A stretch of 64,000 nucleotides of DNA from JACDAV01 sp964626755. GTDB lineage: Bacteria > Chloroflexota > Limnocylindria > Limnocylindrales > CSP1-4. The stretch covers positions 124,001 to 188,000 of the forward strand of contig CAZVGO010000050.1 of NCBI GenBank assembly GCA_964626755.1. The letters run 5' to 3'. A program made the position numbers and the translations under genes. Below are positions 16,477-24,030 of this stretch, piece by piece (the first letter of the stretch is position 1; every line of letters starts with the position of its first letter). The notes beneath the pieces are model-generated. The model saw only the letters and a program-made list of their open reading frames with translations. It searched no databases and had not been told where the DNA came from.

Positions 16477-16776
16477 TTGTCCATCGAAGACCAGCAGCAC
16501 GTCGCGCTCCCGCGGCTCTATGGCGCATCGCCGACCGCTCGGCCGGCGCCGGTGTCGACGGAAGCACCTCGTCCGTTCAATCCCGACGAGATGCCCATCG
16601 CGGCAGATCTGACCGACGACGAGCGCGAGCTCATCGAGAAGCTTCCGCCCGAGGCCTACATGCCTGGCGGCGGGTACATCCTGGGCTCCGGCGACGGCGG
16701 CCCCGACAGCGGGCCGAAGCGTCGCCGCGTGCCGTTCCTGCGGGCCCTGACCAGCAGGTTGTTCGGCAGCTCCTAG
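16477..16776 (+). CDS. Hypothetical 99-residue protein (TTG start)
   Basis: The protein has a central acidic segment (MPIAADLTDDERELIEKLPPEAYMPGGGYILGSGD) and a basic end (GPKRRRVPFLRALTSRLFGSS). This is a normal soluble composition, unlike the Arg/Pro/Ala-rich false frames common in this DNA. The only good start is TTG at 16477. GAAGGGGG lies about 12 nt upstream, a long but possible spacing. A 7-bp hairpin at 16432-16449 (CGGTGGG, loop CGTT) precedes it. No domain is recognised. Real gene status is likely but not certain. Confidence 0.5.
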   Translation: MSIEDQQHVALPRLYGASPTARPAPVSTEAPRPFNPDEMPIAADLTDDERELIEKLPPEAYMPGGGYILGSGDGGPDSGPKRRRVPFLRALTSRLFGSS

Positions 16777-16838
16777 GTCCCCGGGGGTTCCCGACACCCG
16801 GGTCTACTGTCTCTAGACATCCCGGCCGATGCATGGCC

Positions 16839-16844
16839 TAATAT
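16839..16844 (+). promoter_or_regulatory. -10 box (TAATAT), leaderless start at 16851
   Basis: TAATAT is followed by 6 nt and ATG. A TAGACA at 16814-16819, 19 nt upstream, is a possible -35. This probably drives the regulator and modABC. Confidence 0.55.
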
Positions 16845-16850
16845 CAAGCT

Positions 16851-17261
16851 ATGCGCGCCAACGACGGAGGTCTGCTGAGGATCGGGCAGGCCGCCGAGCT
16901 GCTCGGCGTGGGGGTCGACACGCTGCGCCGCTGGGAGTCCGACGGACGGCTCGTGACCGCCAGGTCGACCGGCGGCCAGCGGCTCGTCCCGATCCCGGAG
17001 GTCAGCCGGCTCCTCGCCGAGCGCCGGCGTGCGGCTCCCGACCGTCCGATCGTCGCCCAATCCGCCCGTAACCGCTTCGCCGGCATCGTGACCCGGATCG
17101 AGCGCGACCGGGTGGCCGCCGTCGTCGAGGTCCTCGCCGGACCGCACCGCCTCGTCAGCCTGATGACGGCCGAGGCCGTCGAGGAGCTGGCGCTGACCGT
17201 CGGCGACGAGGCCGTGTGCGTCGTGAAGGCGACCCACGTCATCGTCGAGATCCCGCGCTAG
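16851..17261 (+). CDS. MerR-type HTH regulator with molybdate-binding (Mop/TOBE) domain
   Basis: A 136-residue regulator. Residues 8-58 form an excisionase/MerR-like winged helix: LRIGQAAELLGVGVDTLRRW and RLVPIPEVSRLLAE. Residues 70-136 match a molybdenum-pterin binding (Mop/TOBE) domain: SARNRFAGIVTRIERDRVAAVVEVLAGP and LALTVGDEAVCVVKATHVIVE. It should sense molybdate and control the modABC genes that follow 9 nt downstream. This differs from E. coli ModE, which has a different HTH. It is transcribed from a leaderless promoter, so regulator and transporter probably form one autoregulated operon. Confidence 0.88.
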   Translation: MRANDGGLLRIGQAAELLGVGVDTLRRWESDGRLVTARSTGGQRLVPIPEVSRLLAERRRAAPDRPIVAQSARNRFAGIVTRIERDRVAAVVEVLAGPHRLVSLMTAEAVEELALTVGDEAVCVVKATHVIVEIPR

Positions 17262-17270
17262 GCGGCGACC

Positions 17271-18062
17271 GTGCGGCGAGTGATCAGTGGTGTCTGCGCC
17301 GCCCTCATCGTCGCCGGTTGCGCCAGCGCGAGCCCCGGCGCTCCTCAATCGGAGACGTCGCGAGTGCGGGTCGCGGCGGCATCCGACCTCCGGTTCGCGA
17401 TGGACGAGCTCGTCGGTTCCTGGGCCGCGGCCAATCCCGGCATCGCCGTCGAGCCGAGCTACGGCTCGTCGGGCAACTTCCTCGCCCAGATCCAGGAGGG
17501 CGCGCCGTTCGACATCTTCTTCTCCGCCGACGCCGAGTACCCGCGCGAGCTCGAAAAGGCAGGTCTCGCGGAGAGAGGGTCGACGCAGGTGTACGGGATC
17601 GGCCAGATCGTCCTCTGGGTGCCCACTGACTCGGACCTCGACGTCAAGAGACGCGGGCTCGAGGCGCTGACTGATCCATCGGTCGGGACCGTCGCGATCG
17701 CCAACCCCGAGCATGCCCCGTACGGTCGCGCCGCGGTCGCGGCCATGAAGGCGGCCGGGGTGTACGACGCGGTCCTGCCAAAACTCGTCCTCGGCGAGAA
17801 CGTGTCCCAGGCCGCGCAGTTCGTCGAGTCCGGGACCGCCGAGGCGGGCGTCTTCGCGCTCTCGCTCGCCATCGCCCCAGTGCTCAGGGACAAGGGCCGG
17901 TACGCCCTCATCGCCATCGAGTCCTACCCCCGGCTCGAGCAGGGCGCGGTCGTTATCGCGTCCGCGGCCGGTCCGGAGGCGGCCCGTAGATTCCTCGACT
18001 TCGTACTGGCCCCGGACGGTCGGGAAGTCCTCGACCGCTACGGCTTCCTGCCGCCGTCATGA
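17271..18062 (+). CDS. modA: Molybdate ABC transporter substrate-binding lipoprotein
   Basis: A 263-residue periplasmic-type binding protein. The N-terminus is a lipoprotein signal with LIVAGC (Cys16). It is followed by the ModA hallmarks VRVAAASDLRFAMDEL, PSYGSSGNFLAQIQEGAPFDIFFSAD, VAIANPEHAPYGRAAV, LGENVSQAAQFVESGTAEAG and the C-terminal FLDFVLAPDGREVLDRYGF. It captures molybdate or tungstate outside the membrane and delivers it to ModB. The GTG start is 9 nt after the regulator stop. The stop overlaps the modB start (ATGA). Confidence 0.95.
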   Translation: MRRVISGVCAALIVAGCASASPGAPQSETSRVRVAAASDLRFAMDELVGSWAAANPGIAVEPSYGSSGNFLAQIQEGAPFDIFFSADAEYPRELEKAGLAERGSTQVYGIGQIVLWVPTDSDLDVKRRGLEALTDPSVGTVAIANPEHAPYGRAAVAAMKAAGVYDAVLPKLVLGENVSQAAQFVESGTAEAGVFALSLAIAPVLRDKGRYALIAIESYPRLEQGAVVIASAAGPEAARRFLDFVLAPDGREVLDRYGFLPPS

Positions 18063-18739
18063 TCGACTGGCAGGCCGTCGGTCTGTCCGTCCGGCTGGCG
18101 GTGACGACGATGGCCGTCCTCCTCCTCGTCGGGATGCCGATCGCGTGGTGGCTCGCCCGCTCGCGACGCCCCTGGCGGCCGCTCGTCGAGGCGGTCGTCG
18201 CCCTGCCGCTCGTCCTGCCGCCGACGGTGCTGGGCTTCTATCTGCTCGTGGCGATGGGGCCGAACGGACCGCTCGGCGCCCTCTGGGCGGGCACGACCGG
18301 AGGTCGCCTGGCGTTCTCGTTCGAGGGGCTCCTGGTCGCCTCGGTGCTCTACAGCCTGCCCTTCACGGTCCAGCCACTCAGCGTCGCGTTCGCCGCTGTC
18401 GACCGCTCGCTGCTCGAGGTGTCCTGGACGCTCGGGCGGTCGGGCCTGGCGACGTTCCTGCGAGTCGTCCTCCCACTGTCGGCCGGCGGGATCCTGACCG
18501 GGATGGTCTTGACCTTTGCCCATACACTCGGCGAGTTCGGGGTCGTTCTCATGGTCGGCGGCAACGTCGCGGGCAGCACGCGGACGGTCTCGATCGCGAT
18601 CTACGACAGGGTCCAGGCGCTCGACTACGGCGGTGCCGCAGCCACGGCGCTGCCACTGCTGCTCGTCTCGTTCGCGGTCCTGGCCCTGACCTATGCCCTC
18701 CGGGGGATGACGGTGGTCCCGTGGCTGGCCAGACGCTAA
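18059..18739 (+). CDS. modB: Molybdate ABC transporter permease
   Basis: A 226-residue permease with five hydrophobic helices. It contains LPLVLPPTVLGFYLLVAMGP, a strongly conserved ModB segment, and the EAA-like loop EVSWTLGRSGLATFLRVVLPLSAGGILTG. HTLGEFGVVLMVGGNVAG near the end is also diagnostic. ATG 18059 overlaps modA by 4 nt. The 3' end overlaps modC by 19 nt. It forms the membrane channel for molybdate. Confidence 0.95.
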   Translation: MIDWQAVGLSVRLAVTTMAVLLLVGMPIAWWLARSRRPWRPLVEAVVALPLVLPPTVLGFYLLVAMGPNGPLGALWAGTTGGRLAFSFEGLLVASVLYSLPFTVQPLSVAFAAVDRSLLEVSWTLGRSGLATFLRVVLPLSAGGILTGMVLTFAHTLGEFGVVLMVGGNVAGSTRTVSIAIYDRVQALDYGGAAATALPLLLVSFAVLALTYALRGMTVVPWLARR

Positions 18740-19812
18740 GCGTCGAGGTCGAGCGTCGATTCCGTCGCGGCCCCGCGATCGGCGCAACCTTCGACCTCGA
18801 TCTCCGGGTCGCCCAGACGCTCGTGCTGTTCGGTCCGTCGGGCGCGGGCAAGACGACGGTGCTGCGCTGCCTCGCCGGTCTCGAGCGGCCGGATCGCGGC
18901 CGGATCGTCGCCCAGGACGAGGTCTGGTTCGATGCAGCCGGCCAGGTCGACCTCGCGCCGCAGCGACGCAGCGTCGGCTACCTGCCGCAGGGCTTCGCCC
19001 TGTTCCCCCATCTCGACGTCCGGGCGAACATCGCCTATGGGGTCAGTGGCGACGGCCGCGAGCGCGACCGGCGAGTCGACGAGCTGGTGGCGCTGCTCCG
19101 CCTCGGCGGGCTCGAGCGGCGACGGCCGGGCGAGCTCTCCGGTGGCCAGCAGCAGCGCGTGGCACTCGGCCGGGCCCTCGCCCGTCGACCGCGGCTGCTC
19201 CTGCTCGACGAACCACTGTCGGCGCTCGACGCACCCACGCGGGACGCGCTCCGGGGGGAGCTGCGGCAGCTCCTCATGGCGGGTGGCGTGCCGGCGATCG
19301 TCGTGACGCACGACCGGAGCGAGGCGCTCGTGCTGGGCGACCGCGTCGCGGTGATCGCCGACGGCGTGGTCCGCCAGCTCGGTCCCACCCTCGAGGTCTT
19401 CGACCGGCCGGCCGACGAGACGGTTGCCCGGATCGTGGGGATCGAAACCGTGGTTGGCGCAACCGTCCTTTCGGCGTCCGAGGGGCTGGTGCGGTTGCGG
19501 GTCGGGAAGGGGGAGCTCACGGGCCTGGGCGAATGGCCAGCCGGAACCGAGGTCCTGGTCTCGATCCGGGCGGAGGATGTCATCGTCGTCGGTGAGTCGG
19601 CCGAGGGGTCGGGTGCCCTGAGCGCCCGCAACCGCATCCGTGGGCGGGTGCTCACGATCGAGCCCGCCGGGCCGCTGGTCCGAGTCCGGATCGACTGCGG
19701 CTTCCCGCTCGTTGCGGCGATCACCCGTCCAGCGCACGAGGAGCTTGCCCTCAGACCCGGGCTGGCGGTCGCAGTCATCGTGAAGGCCCCGGCCGTCCAC
19801 GTGATCGGCTGA
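18721..19812 (+). CDS. modC: Molybdate ABC transporter ATPase
   Basis: A 363-residue ATPase. Walker A is GPSGAGKTT, the Q-loop is GYLPQGFALFPHLDV, the signature is LSGGQQQRVALGRALARRP, Walker B is LLLLDEPLSALD, and the H-loop is VTHDRSEALVLGDRV. The C-terminal part (about 290-360) is a TOBE/molybdate-binding domain (NRIRGRVLTIEPAGPLVRVRIDCGF). The GTG at 18721 is the best start because the protein fold begins at once and the 19-nt overlap with modB is normal for this operon. Longer open sequence upstream lies inside modB and is not protein-like. tRNA-Ile follows 18 nt after the stop. Confidence 0.93.
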   Translation: MAGQTLSVEVERRFRRGPAIGATFDLDLRVAQTLVLFGPSGAGKTTVLRCLAGLERPDRGRIVAQDEVWFDAAGQVDLAPQRRSVGYLPQGFALFPHLDVRANIAYGVSGDGRERDRRVDELVALLRLGGLERRRPGELSGGQQQRVALGRALARRPRLLLLDEPLSALDAPTRDALRGELRQLLMAGGVPAIVVTHDRSEALVLGDRVAVIADGVVRQLGPTLEVFDRPADETVARIVGIETVVGATVLSASEGLVRLRVGKGELTGLGEWPAGTEVLVSIRAEDVIVVGESAEGSGALSARNRIRGRVLTIEPAGPLVRVRIDCGFPLVAAITRPAHEELALRPGLAVAVIVKAPAVHVIG

Positions 19813-19830
19813 GGTGTACGATCGTGCGAC

Positions 19831-19908
19831 GGGGGAGTAGCTCAGCGGTTTGAGAGCAGCCGTCTTATACACGGCCGGTCCCTGGTTCGAATCCAGGCTC
19901 CCCTACCA
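19831..19908 (+). tRNA. tRNA-Ile with anticodon UAU
   Basis: A complete cloverleaf with encoded CCA. The acceptor GGGGGAG pairs with CTCCCCT (first pair G-U), the D-stem is GCTC/GAGC, the anticodon stem is GCCGT/ACGGC with loop CTTATAC, and the T-stem is CCTGG/CCAGG with loop TTCGAAT. The loop gives anticodon TAT, which reads AUA. Isoleucine identity features are present: discriminator A73, U12-A23, C29-G41 and A37. Most bacteria read AUA with a CAU tRNA modified to lysidine, so this is an unusual choice. Confidence 0.9.
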
Positions 19909-19981
19909 ATCGCCGTTGCCCGCGAGCTGCGAAGCGTGCCCCCGAGCTGATCGAGGCCGGTTCCCCGGCGGTCTGACCGAT

Positions 19982-20596
19982 CTAGGACGCGTCCCGGGCC
20001 GCGCTGCCTGCGGCGGCGACGAGGAGGTCGGCCGCCTCATCGTCAGACAGGCCGCGGCGGACCGCGAGCGACTGCCACGTACCGACCTCGACGGCGTGGC
20101 CGATGACGCCGGCCAGTCGTGCTCGACCGTTCTGACCGAACGTCGGCCAGCCCTCCGAGAGTGCGGCCGGCAGCGCAGCGAGTGAGTCGGTAAGGGGCCG
20201 GAGACCCGCCTGCAGGGCCGGCAGCTCCTGTGCGTCCCGCAGGAGCTGCGCGGCGATCGGCTCGGTCGCCCGGTACCACGCGTAGAGGTCGCCGAGAGCC
20301 CGGCGGAGGCGGACCGGTGGGTGCCGTTCGACGAACCAGCCGTTCATGTCGGGGAGTGGGTTCCGGGCGAAGAGGTCGTCCGCGCACGCGGCGAGCAGCG
20401 CTCGCTCGTCGGGGAAGTGGCGGTAGACCGTGAGCCGCTCGACCCCTGCCCGGATGGCAATCGCGCTCACGGTCGTTCTGACCGGACCGACCTGGCCGTG
20501 GAGCCCTAGAGCCGCGTCGACGATCCGACGGCGGGTCAGGGCCTGGCGTTCGGCCCGCTTCCTGAGCTGGTAGCGGCGCGGCGCCCGCACCTCCAT
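19982..20596 (-). CDS. TetR/AcrR family transcriptional regulator
   Basis: A 204-residue repressor. The N-terminal HTH reads ALTRRRIVDAALGLHGQVG, TTVSAIAIRAGVERLTVYRHFPDERALLAACAD, the standard TetR DNA-binding domain. The C-terminal ligand domain (residues 75-204) is helical and specific to this protein. ATG 20596 is chosen over an upstream start because a TACGAT box lies exactly 6 nt before it. The target and ligand are unknown; the only same-strand neighbour upstream is a membrane protein gene starting at 21414. Confidence 0.9.
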   Translation of the reverse strand: MEVRAPRRYQLRKRAERQALTRRRIVDAALGLHGQVGPVRTTVSAIAIRAGVERLTVYRHFPDERALLAACADDLFARNPLPDMNGWFVERHPPVRLRRALGDLYAWYRATEPIAAQLLRDAQELPALQAGLRPLTDSLAALPAALSEGWPTFGQNGRARLAGVIGHAVEVGTWQSLAVRRGLSDDEAADLLVAAAGSAARDAS

Positions 20597-20602
20597 TGGC
20601 TG

Positions 20603-20608
20603 ATCGTA
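20603..20608 (-). promoter_or_regulatory. -10 box (TACGAT), leaderless start at 20596
   Basis: TACGAT is followed by 6 nt and ATG on the minus strand, which fixes the start of the TetR gene. Confidence 0.5.
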
Positions 20609-20664
20609 GCCGTTCAGCGGAACGCCGATGCGGCCGATTCGCCGCGCCATGGACGGTTAAGCCG

Positions 20665-21414
20665 TCAGGCCGTCTCCCGGATCATCTCGAGGATGCGCTC
20701 GCGGCGTGCCGTCGTGAGGCTGCGCTGGACCGGCAGCGACGCGAGCCAGGCCGGAATCTGCTGGTGGGTGATCACCGCGCACGTGGAGGTTCGCTCGATG
20801 GAGGTGTCCGGGGCGACGACCGCCGCATAGACCTTGACGAGGAAGTCCTGGTCGTCGTTGGCGAACCAGCTCCGGACGCGCTCGGCGTCCCGGGCGGCGC
20901 GGTCGAGCGGGTTCTCGAAGGGGATCCACTGGCCGGCCGAGGTGCGGACCTCCCAGGCGTGGCCGTGATGCCGGGTGGCCGCGGCCGGCGGCAGCTCCCC
21001 GAGCGTCGCCACACCGAACGGGCCGACGACGAGCTCCGGGACCGCTCGCCCATCCGGCAGGCGGATCCGGCTGGCGGCCACGTAGTCGTCGCTCAACAGG
21101 CGGGCCAGCCGACTGGCCGGCGTGGGGCGCGGCCGGCTCGAGGCGATCGTGTCGAGGACCGCGACGATCCGGGCGAGGCCGACGATGACGAACGTGGCGG
21201 GGGCGATGAGCGCAAAGGTCCAGGCGAGCATGCCGGCGACGACTTCCGCGGTCTCGGGACGGCCGCTCGGGGTGAACGACGAGATGAAGGGGGTCCCGAA
21301 CGTCAGGAAGCCCACGACGAGCCCGCCGAGGAGGAGGATCCCTCCGACGGAGGTGCCGATGGCGACCGAGATCCACCCGTTGTGGGGTGAGCGTCGGGAA
21401 GCGATCACCTGCAT
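20665..21414 (-). CDS. Membrane protein with NERD-like cytosolic region
   Basis: A 249-residue protein from ATG 21414. A GTG at 21456 would add 14 residues, and neither start has a good ribosome site. Two membrane helices come first: WISVAIGTSVGGILLLGGLVVGF and VVAGMLAWTFALIAPATFVIVG. The soluble part has VPELVVGPFGVATLGELPP, WIPFENPLDRAARDAERVRSWFANDDQDFLVKVYAAVV and ERTSTCAVITHQQI. The 'VVGPFGV' strand and later 'NPL.qA..da.rvr' helix weakly recall the nuclease-related NERD domain, but the catalytic residues are not clear. The gene lies between the TetR gene and the SH3-domain protein gene, with no obvious partner. Confidence 0.7.
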   Translation of the reverse strand: MQVIASRRSPHNGWISVAIGTSVGGILLLGGLVVGFLTFGTPFISSFTPSGRPETAEVVAGMLAWTFALIAPATFVIVGLARIVAVLDTIASSRPRPTPASRLARLLSDDYVAASRIRLPDGRAVPELVVGPFGVATLGELPPAAATRHHGHAWEVRTSAGQWIPFENPLDRAARDAERVRSWFANDDQDFLVKVYAAVVAPDTSIERTSTCAVITHQQIPAWLASLPVQRSLTTARRERILEMIRETA

Positions 21415-21645
21415 GGCGACATGGTCGCCCGTCGGGCAGCGGTGCGGAATGGCCACTTCGACCTACGAGTCGGCGACCGACGGGACCACGATCGACTCCG
21501 CACCCGCCTTCACCGCACACCGACGTTGCCGTAGCGCACCGTGGCCGGGGCACCAGGATGACGGCCGTACCATTGATCCAGCCAGCTCCCACGGCGATGC
21601 TGCGCGGGCGACCGGGCGATCATGTCCGGCCCAGAGGCTTAGCCC

Positions 21646-23052
21646 GTGACCTTCGCTCCACGTACGGGAGCGGGACCGCTCGTCAGGCCACTTACCGGCG
21701 TCATTGCGTTTGCAGTCCTGCTCGCCATGCTCGCCCTGCCGGCCGCCGCCGACGGCGGGCCCGTCAGGCTGGCCAGCCCGTCCGTCTCGCGATCCAGCGG
21801 GACGACCGCCACGCCGTTCACGTTCACGGTCACCTATCGTCACCGCAAGGGATCACCGCCCGCCAGCGTGCGGGTCGTCGTCGGCGGCACCGCCCACCGG
21901 ATGGTCGCGGGGGGCAGTGAGCGCTGGAGGAAGGGCGTCGAGTTCTCGATCACGACGAAGCTCCCGGCCGGGAAGCACAGGGTCGTGTTCGTGGCCGTCG
22001 ACCGGGACGGGAACAAGGACACGATCGCAGGTGGCGAGGTCCGCGTTGCGCGGCAGCCGAGTGCGCCGAAGCCGAAGGCGACTCCGGTCGCCGCGCGAAC
22101 CGCGGCCCCCAAGCCGAAGGCACCCGCCCCGCCGCCGGTCGCGGTGACAAAACCGACCGTCGCGCCCGAAGCGACCCCCGACGCCACGGCTCCACATTCG
22201 GTCGATCCCGACGAGCCGCGCTCCGAGCCGCCGGCGGCGGGCGCCGGCGGCCCCGGGCCCATCGACCCGGGCCCAGGCGATCCGGGCTCCGGCGACCCGA
22301 CCGCGCCAGATGACCGGGGCTCGGGCGAGGCAACCGCCGGGCTGCCCGGCAGCTGGGGCGACCTGACCCGCCACCACGAGGCGCTTGGGCTCGATCCGGC
22401 CGGCTCCCCGTTCCTCCGCCTTGTGCCGGTGATGATCTGGACGACCGGCGGTGTCGCGCTCGCCATGGCGTTCGGGTTCTTCGGCAAGCGGCGCCGCGAT
22501 GGCGAGCCGCCCGAGCCCGACGAGGTCCTGTCGGCCAAGGCGGCAAGGGGCACAGGCGAGGCCGCGACCGCGGCGCTCGTACCCGACCACTCCGCACTGC
22601 CGACTCCCATCGATCTCGAGGCTGCGATGCCGCGCTGGCGCCGGCCGTCGCTGCTCCAGGCGCGCAAGACGGACCCGCTCCGGTCCGGCGTCGTCCCCGC
22701 GCGGCTCAGCTTCGACGACGCCTCTGTCGCTCCGATCGACGGCTATGAGCGTCGCCTCATCCGGTACCTCGTCGTCCAGCTGCTCGACACACCGGACGAG
22801 TTCCGGGGTTCGGAAGTCGGGTCGCTGGCCCAGGGTGACGAGGTCCAGCTCCTCGAGCGATCCGGCACGTACTGGCGCGTCCTCTGCCCCGACGGGTCGG
22901 AGGGCTGGATCCACCGCATGACGCTCGGCGACGTCGTCGGCGAACCGCCCTCGCCGTCCGCCCGCGAGACCTGGGCAACGTCATCGGTCGAGGCGGAAGA
23001 GGTCGACGACGACGTCCTCGTGGCGTTCATGACGGCCCGCGGCCGCGCCTGA
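21646..23052 (+). CDS. Membrane-anchored extracytoplasmic protein with C-terminal SH3-like domain
   Basis: A 468-residue protein. Residues 1-37 are a signal peptide (VIAFAVLLAMLALPAAADGG). About 42-130 is a beta-sandwich (TPFTFTVTYRHRKG, GKHRVVFVAVDRDGNKDTIAGG) like bacterial Ig-type domains. About 130-240 is a Pro/Ala linker. About 262-282 is a membrane helix (LVPVMIWTTGGVALAMAFGFF) followed by KRRR, which places the C-terminus in the cytosol. About 365-430 resembles an SH3b domain (VVQLLDTPDEF, GDEVQLLERSGTYWRVLCPDGSEGWI). An intracellular SH3 next to an external Ig-like part is unusual and may link envelope and cytosol. The GTG start lacks a clear ribosome site. Confidence 0.8.
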   Translation: MTFAPRTGAGPLVRPLTGVIAFAVLLAMLALPAAADGGPVRLASPSVSRSSGTTATPFTFTVTYRHRKGSPPASVRVVVGGTAHRMVAGGSERWRKGVEFSITTKLPAGKHRVVFVAVDRDGNKDTIAGGEVRVARQPSAPKPKATPVAARTAAPKPKAPAPPPVAVTKPTVAPEATPDATAPHSVDPDEPRSEPPAAGAGGPGPIDPGPGDPGSGDPTAPDDRGSGEATAGLPGSWGDLTRHHEALGLDPAGSPFLRLVPVMIWTTGGVALAMAFGFFGKRRRDGEPPEPDEVLSAKAARGTGEAATAALVPDHSALPTPIDLEAAMPRWRRPSLLQARKTDPLRSGVVPARLSFDDASVAPIDGYERRLIRYLVVQLLDTPDEFRGSEVGSLAQGDEVQLLERSGTYWRVLCPDGSEGWIHRMTLGDVVGEPPSPSARETWATSSVEAEEVDDDVLVAFMTARGRA

Positions 23053-23055
23053 CGC

Positions 23056-23982
23056 CTACCCCTCGCCGGGAGCGGCCTCGCGCCTCAGGACGAGGATGTG
23101 CTGGTGGGCGATGTTCGGGACGAAGACCTTGGGGTAACCGTACGGCCGCAGCCGCGTCCCGGCCTGGTACCAGATCAGATCGCCCTTGACGACGAACCCG
23201 GCGGCCGTCGCCCGGGCTGCCAGGTCGGCGCCCGTGAACAGGTACCGGCCGCCCTGGTAGGCGTCACGGACGATGACGACTGCGTAGCGGCCCGGACGCA
23301 GGACCCGCCGCATCTCCCGCAGCACGGCGCCCATCTGGTCGAGGTAGGTGGGGTAGTCGGGTGCGTTCGCGATGTCGGCCGGATCGTCGGTGACCATCGC
23401 GTAGTCCGTCCGCCGGTTCGCGTGCGTTTCGGCGAGCCGGCCACCGGCCATCGTGATCGGGAGCTGGACGTTGTACGGCGGATCGGTCGCTACGAAGTCG
23501 ATCGTCGCCGAGCCGATGGTCGGCAGCAGCGCGAGCGCGTCGCCCGCCTTGAGCTCGATCCCCGCCGGGTCGAACCGGCGGGGCCCGCCGGGGTCGTTCG
23601 GCCCGAGGTCCGCGAGCTCCGGTCCCAGGCCGTCGCGCTCGGCCAGTGCCTCGCGGACGACCTTCTCGTGGATCTCGATCCAGGCCGGCGAGAGCTCGAT
23701 CCCGAGCGCCCGGCGCGGTCCGCGCGCGATCGCGGCGCCGAGGAGCGTGCCCCCGACACCGGCGAACGGATCGAGCACGAGCTCACCCGTGCGCGTGAAG
23801 AACTCGATCAGCCGGGCCATCAGCCGGGGCGGCTTGTTCGCCCCGTGGCGCTTCCGCAAGTCGTGGCCCAGCTCCGACGGGTAAGCCGTCGACCAGACCG
23901 ACTTCGTGAAGTAGAGCCACTCCTCGCCGGGCAGCTCGTTGAGCTCGTTGTCCGGATGGGGCGCGCGGCGCAGAGGCGGCAT
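23056..23982 (-). CDS. Orphan site-specific DNA methyltransferase (N4/N6 type)
   Basis: A 308-residue methylase. It starts with ELPGEEWLYFTKSVWSTAYP and KPPRLMARLIEFFTRTGELVLDPFAGVGG. The latter is motif X joined to motif I, the SAM pocket. Later comes FVATDPPYNVQLP (motif IV catalytic DPPY) and LREMRRVLRPGRYAVVIV. Motif I before motif IV is the reverse of the common beta-class order. Either N4-cytosine or N6-adenine could be the target. No restriction enzyme is nearby, so it is likely a solitary regulatory or epigenetic methylase. ATG 23982 has a TAGGCT box 8 nt upstream; the long frame beyond it runs antisense through the next gene and is spurious. The stop is 3 nt from the SH3-protein stop. 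Confidence 0.9.
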   Translation of the reverse strand: MPPLRRAPHPDNELNELPGEEWLYFTKSVWSTAYPSELGHDLRKRHGANKPPRLMARLIEFFTRTGELVLDPFAGVGGTLLGAAIARGPRRALGIELSPAWIEIHEKVVREALAERDGLGPELADLGPNDPGGPRRFDPAGIELKAGDALALLPTIGSATIDFVATDPPYNVQLPITMAGGRLAETHANRRTDYAMVTDDPADIANAPDYPTYLDQMGAVLREMRRVLRPGRYAVVIVRDAYQGGRYLFTGADLAARATAAGFVVKGDLIWYQAGTRLRPYGYPKVFVPNIAHQHILVLRREAAPGEG

Positions 23983-23990
23983 CGCCTGCC

Positions 23991-23996
23991 AGCCTA
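23991..23996 (-). promoter_or_regulatory. -10 box (TAGGCT) of the methyltransferase gene
   Basis: TAGGCT ends 8 nt before the ATG at 23982. It lies back to back with the -10 of the divergent LuxR-type gene. Confidence 0.4.
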
Positions 23997-24019
23997 GCGG
24001 ACCTCGCCTCGGCCGATCA

Positions 24020-24025
24020 TAGAAT
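24020..24025 (+). promoter_or_regulatory. -10 box (TAGAAT), leaderless start at 24031
   Basis: TAGAAT is followed by 5 nt and ATG; no Shine-Dalgarno site is present. Confidence 0.5.
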
Positions 24026-24030
24026 GCGAC

